A stretch of DNA of 64,000 nt from UBA5543 sp964464965 (GTDB lineage: Bacteria > Bacteroidota > Bacteroidia > Chitinophagales > Chitinophagaceae): the NCBI GenBank assembly GCA_964464965.1, contig CAYXHM010000002.1:372001-436000 (forward strand), written 5' to 3'. Position numbers and translations under genes: made by a program. This document shows, piece after piece, positions 24,617 through 31,932 of the stretch. Under the pieces are notes generated by a model that was not told the origin of the DNA, ran no database searches, and was given only the letters and a program-made list of their open reading frames with translations. The stretch's first letter is position 1; every line of letters starts with the position of its first letter.

Positions 24617-26155
24617 ATGCTACAGTACCTCATCAATACAACGATTATCTGGTTGGCGTGTTTGCTGATATATGAAGTATTGCTGCGCAAAGAAAGCTTT
24701 CATAAATACAACCGTATATACCTGCTTACGGCTCTTGCCATTGGACTGTTACTGCCTGCTGTTCAACTGGACAATGTACTGCCTGCAACTACTAATCCCA
24801 CTTTTTCTGAACCTACAAAACAGGTATATGAAATAAGGAACACGATACAGGCAAAAGAAGGCGCAATATCTGCCCAGCCGCCTAATTATAATATTGAACC
24901 CGTGCTATGGGCTATATACCTGCTTGGGGTATTGGCAGGCCTGGCAATTATAGCACGAGAAGGGTTGCATTTATTTTCTTTATACAACCGGGGGCGAAAA
25001 TCTGTTGAGGGCAATAGCCTGGTAGTTGAAACGGGTAAAGCGCACAGCGCATTCTCCTTTTTTAATATAGTATTTGTGAGCAGTAAGGCCGGATATAATG
25101 AAGACCAATGGACTTTGCTGATGGCGCATGAAAAAGAGCACGGCAGGCAGTTACACTCCGCAGATAATATCCTGTTGCTCATCCTCCGCATACTATTCTG
25201 GTTTCATCCGCTGCCGCATATTTATTTTACAAGGCTCAGGGCTGTGCACGAGTTCCAGGCAGATAGTGCCGCGGCTACAGATATACATCATTACGGCACC
25301 TTTGTGCTGGAGCAGTGCCTGTTAAAAGGGGCACCCCTGCTCACACATTCATTCAATTATTCACCCATAAAAAAAAGGATTGCTATGCTGACAGGAGCAA
25401 GAAGTAAACGAACTAAAGTATTAAAGTACCTGGCTGTTATCCCGCTTTCATTTATGCTGATACTTTTCTGCACAAAGGTATCTTTCTCAGGTGCAGGCAA
25501 AATGGTGCAGGCAAACAAGGTATATTTTAAAGGCAATGAGATAGAATTTGCAGGGCTTAAAGTAATACCGTTTGAATATCGGGAGTCTATACAAAGACAG
25601 AAAGCTATGTACATGTACTGGTCATTACCTGATACAGTACCTATGAAAAACTGGGCTACAAATGAAACTTTTATGATGCCCGTACGGGTTGACACTATGC
25701 CGGTAGCCATTAACGGCAAGCCTGTGTTAGGCAGCGAAACGTTGTACATGTTGCCCGACGAGGTGCCGCAATATACTACCCCTGTATTAAGCGGTACCAC
25801 CGCCGGTTTTGAGGAGTACGTTTATGCACAGCTTAAAAATGAACTGGACAAACTTGAAGATGGTAGCTATACCGTGAACATAAACAGGCTGGTGATTAAT
25901 GACAAAGGTGAGATAGCCTATTATGAGAATAAAGGCTTACAGTTGTTCATGGGCACAAATGAAAAGAGGCCGGTAATGAACATGGGTACGCTGACCAGCA
26001 TTAATAAAAAGATCGGTGAAATTCTTGAAGGGCCGCTGAAATTTAAACCTGCGCTAAAAGACGGACAGCCAATAAACGTACGTTTAAGTATGGCAAATTA
26101 CCAGGTGATAGTTAAAGACCATAAAGCCCGGGTAGCAGGACGGGGCGGCTGCTAA
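24617..26155 (+). CDS. M56 family (BlaR1-like) membrane metallopeptidase
   Basis: 512 residues from the ATG at 24617; the same frame is open further upstream but would read through the operator. Residues 1-50 hold two membrane helices, then NYNIEPVLWAIYLLGVLAGL. The zinc site is LMAHEKEHGRQLHSADN (HExxH at 171-175), followed by FWFHPLPHIYF and HEFQADSAA. After a further helix (YLAVIPLSFMLILFC) comes an extracytoplasmic domain of about 230 residues. BlaR1/MecR1 relatives cleave a repressor after sensing a ligand; the C-terminal sensor here does not look like a penicillin-binding domain. No BlaI-type gene is adjacent. Terminated by a strong hairpin. Confidence 0.83.
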   Translation: MLQYLINTTIIWLACLLIYEVLLRKESFHKYNRIYLLTALAIGLLLPAVQLDNVLPATTNPTFSEPTKQVYEIRNTIQAKEGAISAQPPNYNIEPVLWAIYLLGVLAGLAIIAREGLHLFSLYNRGRKSVEGNSLVVETGKAHSAFSFFNIVFVSSKAGYNEDQWTLLMAHEKEHGRQLHSADNILLLILRILFWFHPLPHIYFTRLRAVHEFQADSAAATDIHHYGTFVLEQCLLKGAPLLTHSFNYSPIKKRIAMLTGARSKRTKVLKYLAVIPLSFMLILFCTKVSFSGAGKMVQANKVYFKGNEIEFAGLKVIPFEYRESIQRQKAMYMYWSLPDTVPMKNWATNETFMMPVRVDTMPVAINGKPVLGSETLYMLPDEVPQYTTPVLSGTTAGFEEYVYAQLKNELDKLEDGSYTVNINRLVINDKGEIAYYENKGLQLFMGTNEKRPVMNMGTLTSINKKIGEILEGPLKFKPALKDGQPINVRLSMANYQVIVKDHKARVAGRGGC

Positions 26156-26177
26156 AAGAGATTATTTATATTACAGA

Positions 26178-26208
26178 GCGGCCCTGGTTTTCAGGGCCGT
26201 TTTTTTTG
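26178..26208 (+). terminator. Intrinsic terminator of the M56 peptidase gene
   Basis: Stem CGGCCCTG / CAGGGCCG with a 5-base loop, followed by eight T. It lies 23 bases after the stop codon. Confidence 0.9.
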
Positions 26209-26238
26209 TTTTTATTACTACGTTTAGTGGGGGAGAAC

Positions 26239-26649
26239 TTACTCCAGCCTGAAATGTACAGGCAGTGTATATACCACTCTTACTGCTTTACCTTTATAAG
26301 TAGCCGGTTGCCATGCGGGCATAGTTTTTACTACGCGCAATGCTTCGTCTTCAAGGCCGGCCCCTAGCCTGCGCGTATATGGCAGGTAGGCATCCGTCAC
26401 GTTACCATTTTCGTCAATTAAAAAACGAACATAAACTTTACCCGCAACACTATTTTCCCTTGCCACAGCCGGATACCTGATTTTTCTTGCTAAATACTCA
26501 TTTACATTGCCAGGAAATTTGGGCTGACTGGTCAGCTCATCTATCAGTCTCTTCTCAGCATGTATGGTATCAGTTTGCGCATGCAATGTTATTGATGCGG
26601 ATAAAAGCACCAAAAGCAGCAATGGGCCATATATTACCCCTCCTTTCAT
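26239..26649 (-). CDS. Secreted TonB C-terminal domain protein
   Basis: 136 residues. A signal peptide or helix (GPLLLLVLLSASITLHA) is followed by FPGNVNEYLARKIRYPAVARENSVAGKVYVRFLIDENGNV and ALRVVKTMPAWQPATYKGKAVRV, the TonB C-terminal fold that contacts TonB boxes. It lacks the proline-rich linker and N-terminal transmembrane anchor of true TonB. It overlaps the gene upstream by 4 bases (ATGA), so the two are translationally coupled. This free-domain form is frequent in Bacteroidota; its role is unclear. Confidence 0.82.
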   Translation of the reverse strand: MKGGVIYGPLLLLVLLSASITLHAQTDTIHAEKRLIDELTSQPKFPGNVNEYLARKIRYPAVARENSVAGKVYVRFLIDENGNVTDAYLPYTRRLGAGLEDEALRVVKTMPAWQPATYKGKAVRVVYTLPVHFRLE

Positions 26650-27434
26650 TTTTTCCTGAATACTTTGGTTATCCTCTGCCAGAAAGTTTCTTTTTTTACG
26701 GGCGCAACCTGTGTCGGGGCACCCGTCATGTACCCACCTGATATCAATGGTACTTTGTACTCTATAAACTGTATTTCGTTAAGCTCTTCTTCAGGGTACC
26801 TGTACAGTATTAATTCTGATCGGGAAAGCTCTTCAACACCACCCTTCTTTGCTAAAATTATCGACCCCGCCACATAGTTTTTGTTGTTTACGTATTCTGT
26901 CAGCAGCGTTATTGCGCCATTCATAGTTCCAGGCACCACTATGCTGAACCTTCCGTTTTTATCAGTTATAGCGTAGTGTTCAGTATGGTCTATATATACC
27001 TTTAGTCCACCTATGGGCTTGTTGGAGTGGTAGTCCAGTACACGCCCGGTTATTTTTATATTACCGCCGGCCGGTGCATCGCTGTGGCTTACAACTTCTA
27101 TTTGCGGGTTTATTTTTCCGAAAGCTTTCCCCTGGTAAAAGAGTACCTGCGCCAGTAAGAACGATGCAGCCAGTTTAAATAACTTAAATTTTTTAGATGG
27201 CTGCGATACAGTTATTGTTTTGTTCAGCTGGTCGGCCCTGAACTGTCCGCAGGGATGTTCACCGGCAGCATGTTTGGCAAAAAAACTAATCAGTTCCGCG
27301 TCACTCATTGCGGTGAAGTCAGTCACCACTTTATCGCACGCATTGCATAACCGTCCTGTTCCGGCAGGTGCCATCTGCTCCCAGTTTTTATTGCATGGCT
27401 CAGGTACGGATAAATGAATACTACGCTTATTCAT
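26646..27434 (-). CDS. Membrane protein with N-terminal Cys-rich motif and carboxypeptidase-regulatory-like domain
   Basis: 262 residues from the ATG at 27434. The cytoplasmic N-terminus has PCNKNWEQMAPAGTGRLC, NACDKVVTDFTAMSDAEL and HPCGQFRADQL, a four-cysteine motif (two CxxC-like spacings) known from many Bacteroidota membrane proteins. One helix follows (LAASFLLAQVLFYQGKAFG). The extracytoplasmic part, ITGRVLDYHSNKPIGGLKVYI to GRFSIVVP, is a carboxypeptidase-regulatory (peptidase-associated) fold. It overlaps the TonB-domain gene. The Cys motif may bind a metal. No function is known. Confidence 0.72.
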   Translation of the reverse strand: MNKRSIHLSVPEPCNKNWEQMAPAGTGRLCNACDKVVTDFTAMSDAELISFFAKHAAGEHPCGQFRADQLNKTITVSQPSKKFKLFKLAASFLLAQVLFYQGKAFGKINPQIEVVSHSDAPAGGNIKITGRVLDYHSNKPIGGLKVYIDHTEHYAITDKNGRFSIVVPGTMNGAITLLTEYVNNKNYVAGSIILAKKGGVEELSRSELILYRYPEEELNEIQFIEYKVPLISGGYMTGAPTQVAPVKKETFWQRITKVFRKK

Positions 27435-27510
27435 AGTATAAAGATAAAGCAAAGATGATGGCACATTATCACAGTTATATAAAACCTGGTATTGCGTGCC
27501 ATCTCCTTGC

Positions 27511-28968
27511 TCACTTATATCCTAGTATCCAATTTATTGCTTCTGATATTGCCGTTTCTGCATTTTCGGTTTCAATATCCGGCTTTATAGGGCCGTCGTG
27601 CGCTTTTTTGTTCCTGTCAGCGTTGGTGCCGGAAGCAAGGTTCAGGTAGGAGCCGTCACTCATCTCAAAATTATCAATCCTGGTTGTGGCGCCAGATGTT
27701 GCCTGTCCAAAACTCCTGGCATTGCGCAAGCCTATAAAAGCCGTTGCTGTTACTTCGCCTGAGCTGCCTGTGTTACCGCTATAAATTACCGCTATCGGCC
27801 TACCCGTATTCTTCAGCTTGTATGGGTTTACTTTCCTGAAGGTTAAACTAGTATCCCAACCTACCGCACCGTCTTTGTATATTCTTGCCATTACCGCCCC
27901 ATCACCGGAAAATGAATAGCCGCAAATACCATCACCTATCAACGGGCCTATGGCTGCAATCATCGGCAGCGAGTTGCCGCCACCGTTTTTACCCAGGTCT
28001 ACTATGTAACCTTTTACATTTTGTGTGTCAAATCTCGCAATAATATTATGCGCGCTATCCGCATAGCGTTGCATTAGTTGCTCATCAGACGATATAAACG
28101 ACGGAATATTTATATAGGCGATGTTTCCTTTCAGCATTTGCCCCTCTGGCAGTTCGTGATGGGTTTGGCCTGTAGACGGGTGCCGGCCTTGTGCCATCAT
28201 CATTTTCCAATCATGAGCGCTGGTAAAAAACGAATGGCCATCGTTGAGCATAGGCGTGGTGTAGTATTGTAAAATATGCTGTGCGTCCTTTTTTTCAATG
28301 CTATCAGCACACAGGTACATCGTCTTCGATTTGAGGTGAGCAAGGAAGTTTTTGTCAGAAATAATCGAATTTTCATATACTATGTCAAAAAACTCGTGGA
28401 TGTACAACATAACTTCTGTCGATGGATACCTTGTAGGCTGCGGAAACTCTTCTATTGAAATTTCATCGAACCATGCGTCCCCGGTGCCGGCTAGGTTGCC
28501 AAACACACGCAATTTTGCAGCAGCCCTGTCAGAAACAAATACTCCTTCACCCATAGTCCAGTCTTTATCAATATCTTCAGTCAGCGTGAACACTGTTTTA
28601 GTGATTGTGCCACCGTCTTTATCAAAAACTCTTGCCCCTAACTGCACCCTGCCCTTAAGACCTTTTGTTTTGAATGCGCATCTTATCCGGTATTTTTTTA
28701 ACCCTTGTATTTCAAAAGGGAATTCTTCATTGAAAAAATGGTTGCCGCCCGTTGTACCGGACAACTTTAAACTGTACTTACCTTTAAATGCTGTTTTGCT
28801 GTCTGCAATGCATAAAAAATCATCAGTTTCAGCCTTCCAGTGCAGCGTTTTTGTTTTCGACGGCGGACTGGCTTGTTCAAAACCGCCATTGGGCACCAGC
28901 ACCTGTGCTGCAAGTTTAGTACTTAATATGCCGGCTGTTATAACAACAAATAAAAACCACTTCTTCAT
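27511..28968 (-). CDS. Secreted S41 family peptidase with N-terminal carbohydrate-binding-like domain
   Basis: 485 residues with a signal peptide (MKKWFLFVVITAGILSTKLA, AQ). Residues 25-170 resemble a jelly-roll or CBM-like module (VPNGGFEQ, KYSLKLSGTTGGNHF). The S41 domain follows, with IVDLGKNGGGNSLPMIAAIG, YSGNTGSSGEVTATAFIG where the Ser is the likely nucleophile, and FGQATSGATTRID. It probably degrades or processes proteins in the periplasm or outside. It is transcribed alone. Confidence 0.8.
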   Translation of the reverse strand: MKKWFLFVVITAGILSTKLAAQVLVPNGGFEQASPPSKTKTLHWKAETDDFLCIADSKTAFKGKYSLKLSGTTGGNHFFNEEFPFEIQGLKKYRIRCAFKTKGLKGRVQLGARVFDKDGGTITKTVFTLTEDIDKDWTMGEGVFVSDRAAAKLRVFGNLAGTGDAWFDEISIEEFPQPTRYPSTEVMLYIHEFFDIVYENSIISDKNFLAHLKSKTMYLCADSIEKKDAQHILQYYTTPMLNDGHSFFTSAHDWKMMMAQGRHPSTGQTHHELPEGQMLKGNIAYINIPSFISSDEQLMQRYADSAHNIIARFDTQNVKGYIVDLGKNGGGNSLPMIAAIGPLIGDGICGYSFSGDGAVMARIYKDGAVGWDTSLTFRKVNPYKLKNTGRPIAVIYSGNTGSSGEVTATAFIGLRNARSFGQATSGATTRIDNFEMSDGSYLNLASGTNADRNKKAHDGPIKPDIETENAETAISEAINWILGYK

Positions 28969-29144
28969 TATCGTTTTTAGAATATATTTCTTTCTAAAGT
29001 AAAAATAAAAAATCTGCTTTCTTTAGGTGATACCGGTAAACAACCTGTCACAGAAGACGTATAGGCAAATACAGCAAACGAAAAGTCATTCTCTGAATAT
29101 TTATTTTAATCCCCGTAGCTTTAGGTATTATACAGTATAGATAC

Positions 29145-30212
29145 ATGGGTTTGTCATCTGTTATTCAATCTCGTTTCGCTGCACACTTATTATTCTGGCT
29201 TGCATTTTACGCACTGTATATTAAGCTTGGTCTAGTTATCTACCCCGACTGGAACGCGGTTGCAATCATCTATATTGGCAAATTAGCTGTACAGGCAATA
29301 GCCGCCTATGTTCTGGTATATCTGCTGATGCCATTATTCCTCAACAAGAAAAGGTACCTGGCATTTGCCTTAATGCTGTTTTTCTGGACGTACATGGTAT
29401 ACACATTACTGGTGATAAGCCGCGCTGTATATCTCGAGCCTTCTTTTCTATCTTTTTTTAGTAATAGCGAGCGGCATACCGACATATTAAAACATTCTGC
29501 TTTAAGCAGGCTAAAGGATATTGATGCTTATCTTGATGCTGTACCCTGGCTGTTTACACCAGCAGCATTCATGGGGCTTATTAAATTTTATCGTACCCAA
29601 TTGAAGTTGTTGAAAGTTGCCGAAGAAAAGAAAGAAGTTGAACTCAGGATTCTTAAAAACCAGCTTAACCCGCATTTCCTTTTTAATACCCTTAATAATC
29701 TGTATACCCTGGCCTTAAAGAAAGACGACCGGGCTCCAGAGATCATTGCTAAATTGTCTGAAATACTTGATTTTGCTCTGTATCGTTGCAATGACAATCT
29801 GATAGACATTGATTCCGCTGTTACCTTGCTTGAAAATTATATTGCTCTTGAGAATTTGAGGTACGGCCAAAACAGACTACAGGTGACATTTTCCAGGCAA
29901 TATGAGCAGGTCTATAAGCTGCCCCCGCTTATTCTTATTACATTGCTGGAGAATGCTTTTAAGCATGGCGTCACAAATGAAACAGGAACAGCCTATATCA
30001 ATATAGCATTGCGTACGGAGAACAACAAGGTGATGTTCAGTATCGAGAATTCTAAGCCGCAGACAAAAGAGCAAGGGAAGAGTAACACAAACGGCATTGG
30101 CATAAAGAATATAACACAGCAATTAGATTTGCTCTATGGGTCATCATATAAATTGACCATCAATGATAACAGTGCCTCATTTATAATTAATTTAGTGCTG
30201 GATGAACATTAA
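29145..30212 (+). CDS. LytS/YpdA-type membrane sensor histidine kinase
   Basis: 355 residues. About four to six membrane segments occupy residues 10-160. The kinase core has LRILKNQLNPHFLFNTLNNL (His near 195), LSEILDFALYR, LLENYIALENLRYG and the ATP-binding parts LLENAFKHGV and NTNGIGIKNITQQL. This is the His_kinase family of LytS, which works with LytTR regulators. It overlaps the regulator gene by 11 bases. The signal is not known. Confidence 0.9.
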   Translation: MGLSSVIQSRFAAHLLFWLAFYALYIKLGLVIYPDWNAVAIIYIGKLAVQAIAAYVLVYLLMPLFLNKKRYLAFALMLFFWTYMVYTLLVISRAVYLEPSFLSFFSNSERHTDILKHSALSRLKDIDAYLDAVPWLFTPAAFMGLIKFYRTQLKLLKVAEEKKEVELRILKNQLNPHFLFNTLNNLYTLALKKDDRAPEIIAKLSEILDFALYRCNDNLIDIDSAVTLLENYIALENLRYGQNRLQVTFSRQYEQVYKLPPLILITLLENAFKHGVTNETGTAYINIALRTENNKVMFSIENSKPQTKEQGKSNTNGIGIKNITQQLDLLYGSSYKLTINDNSASFIINLVLDEH

Positions 30213-30894
30213 CTGCATCATAGTTGACGACGAACCACTGGCGCGCGAACTACTGGAATCTTATATTGCAAGGCTACCGCAATTGCGACTGGTCGCTTCC
30301 TGTGCAAACGCAATGGATGCGTATGTGCACCTGGAAAATAGCGGTGTTGATCTGATGTTCCTTGATATCGAAATGCCAGTATTGAAAGGGAATAATTTCT
30401 TAAAAGGGCTCAACTCACCCCCGGCAGTAATAATCACCACCGCATACAGGGAATATGCTCTTGAAGGTTATGAATTGAAGGTAGTTGACTACCTATTGAA
30501 GCCAATAATATTTGATCGTTTTTTTAACGCTGTCGATAAACTTTGTCGGCAGACTATCGCCCGAAAAAAAGAAGATGTCCTATTCGTTCAAAGTGGTGGC
30601 AAGCATATCAGGTTAATATTACAGGATGTATTGTTTGTTGAAAGCCTGAAGGATTATATTACTATTCACTTTGAAAATGCTCCGGACATTCATGTTAAAT
30701 GCAACATATCAGTTTTTCAGAAAATGCTGGACGAACGCTTTTTACGGGTTCACCGTTCCTACATTGTCAATAAGCACAAAATAACCTCATTCTCAAAATA
30801 TAATCTATGGTTAAATTCAATTGAGCTTCCTATTGGCGACAGTTATAAGGCAAGTTGGATTTCTTATACAGGCCATCTTACCAGAATACGGTAG
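30202..30894 (+). CDS. LytTR family response regulator
   Basis: 230 residues. The receiver starts NCIIVDDEPLARELL, has the phosphorylated Asp in LMFLDIEMPVLKG (Asp55) and the conserved Lys in VVDYLLKPI. The LytTR DNA-binding domain runs from about 130 (FVQSGGKHIRLILQDVLFV) to RFLRVHRSYIVNKHKIT. It overlaps and works with the LytS-type kinase before it. Target genes are unknown; none adjacent is obviously linked. Confidence 0.92.
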   Translation: MNINCIIVDDEPLARELLESYIARLPQLRLVASCANAMDAYVHLENSGVDLMFLDIEMPVLKGNNFLKGLNSPPAVIITTAYREYALEGYELKVVDYLLKPIIFDRFFNAVDKLCRQTIARKKEDVLFVQSGGKHIRLILQDVLFVESLKDYITIHFENAPDIHVKCNISVFQKMLDERFLRVHRSYIVNKHKITSFSKYNLWLNSIELPIGDSYKASWISYTGHLTRIR

Positions 30895-30960
30895 TAATAA
30901 CATGGCAATTTCTGAAAATTGCTAACCTTGGATAACTACACAAATTCTATAAAATATTAT

Positions 30961-30991
30961 TTGCAAAAATAATTATTAATCCTTATTTTTG
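30961..30991 (+). promoter_or_regulatory. Bacteroidota-type promoter (TTG-N20-TATTTTTG)
   Basis: TTG (30961-30963) and TATTTTTG (30984-30991) are 20 bases apart, a very good match to the -33/-7 consensus. Transcription would start near 31000, so the gene at 31092 has a leader of about 90 bases that includes a REP-like hairpin. Confidence 0.65.
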
Positions 30992-31035
30992 TTATAGTAA
31001 AACAGCGCCACCCAGGTGCTGTTATTTCTTCACTT

Positions 31036-31074
31036 CCCTCACCATCCCCTCTCCTTCAGAGAGGCCGGGAGAGG
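31036..31074. repeat. REP-like palindromic element, copy 1 (in 5' leader)
   Basis: The element CCCTCACCATCCCCTCTCC ... GAGAGGCCGGGAGAGG contains the stem CCTCTC / GAGAGG (31048-31053 and 31059-31064). It is related to the element at 31674 and lies between the promoter at 30961 and the start at 31092. Confidence 0.55.
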
Positions 31075-31091
31075 TCTTAATCCCTTTTCTC

Positions 31092-31775
31092 ATGGACAAC
31101 AATCAGTTAACCTTCATCACCACCTACCTGCGCCACCGCAGTGTGTACACCGCCTATTGCATTGCCTACAATGTAGAAGACCAGTCCCAATACGAAAGCA
31201 TCATGGCTGCCGCTCAGCAACTGATGGAGGACCCCGACGTTGGCGGCCTCATCCGTTCGGTACTGGAACATGTACACTACGAGGTAGAGCAGGAAATAAG
31301 GGCGGAGTTAAAAACCGAACTGCTGACCGTACAACGCAAACGTGAGCTACTGGCCAACATAGCCACGGGAGAAATGTACGCCGTGCAAAACTACAAAGGC
31401 AAAGACTGTAACCAATGTACCCAGATGGTGCGCCCCACTATCAACCAGATGCTCAAAGCCATAGACCTGGACAGCAAACTGGCCGGCCACTATCCCGTAA
31501 AGCAGTCAGCAGACAATAGGCAGTTCACAGCACCCAACCTGGAAGCGACAGCCGGTAATCAGCTAAAAGAACCCCTTGTTGAAAAACTGCCTGAATCACA
31601 ACAACTTAGCGAAGCGGTCTCTTTGCGGCCAATGAAAGAAGCATCATTTCCGCAACAAAACACAACAAATGTGACCACCCCTCTCCACTTGTGGAGAGGG
31701 GCCGGGGGTGAGGTGGAAAATTGCAACCCGCTATGGAGGAGCAACAATTCCATCCAACAGGAGTCAGCATTATAA
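31092..31775 (+). CDS. Phage terminase small-subunit-like protein, orphan, with REP-like insertion in its 3' part
   Basis: 227 residues. The N-terminal two thirds are helical and soluble: LTFITTYLRHRSVYTAYCIA, VEQEIRAELKTELLTVQRKR, ELLANIATGEM and AIDLDSKLAGHYPV. The order is like phage small terminases (helix-turn-helix start, then KRELLxxIAxGE and AIxxxxKLAG). From about residue 190 the reading frame runs through a palindromic repeat and gives TTPLHLWRGAGGEVE, which is repeat-derived, then a short unrelated end. No other phage genes are nearby. It may be a domesticated remnant. A second frame after the repeat may be the original C-terminus. Confidence 0.55.
   Translation: MDNNQLTFITTYLRHRSVYTAYCIAYNVEDQSQYESIMAAAQQLMEDPDVGGLIRSVLEHVHYEVEQEIRAELKTELLTVQRKRELLANIATGEMYAVQNYKGKDCNQCTQMVRPTINQMLKAIDLDSKLAGHYPVKQSADNRQFTAPNLEATAGNQLKEPLVEKLPESQQLSEAVSLRPMKEASFPQQNTTNVTTPLHLWRGAGGEVENCNPLWRSNNSIQQESAL
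31674..31717. repeat. REP-like palindromic element, copy 2 (inside coding region)
   Basis: ACCACCCCTCTCC ... GGAGAGGGGCCGGGGGTGAGG with the perfect stem CCCCTCTCC / GGAGAGGGG (31678-31686 and 31693-31701). The same kind of GC-rich palindrome is widespread in bacterial genomes. It lies in the 3' part of the terminase-like gene and adds a repeat-encoded peptide to it. Confidence 0.7.
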
Positions 31776-31861
31776 ATGATATGCTCCACGAAATTGAAAA
31801 CCTCAAAACCTGCAACAAAACACAACAAAATCCGGCACAAATTATTAACCGTAAGTTATAA
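31733..31861 (+). CDS. Possible displaced C-terminal segment of the terminase-like protein (42 residues)
   Basis: From an ATG at 31733 the second frame reads MEEQQFHPTGVSIINDML, HEIENLKTCNKTQQN and ends AQIINRKL. It overlaps the 3' end of the terminase-like gene in another frame. It begins 16 bases after the REP-like element. It could be the true end of the gene shifted out of frame by the insertion, or a chance frame. Confidence 0.3.
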   Translation: MEEQQFHPTGVSIINDMLHEIENLKTCNKTQQNPAQIINRKL

Positions 31862-31932
31862 TGGTTTTTATGACACATCAACTGCAATAAAGCTAGCCTG
31901 TAGGGCGTTAATGTACATTATCCCCTCAAAAA

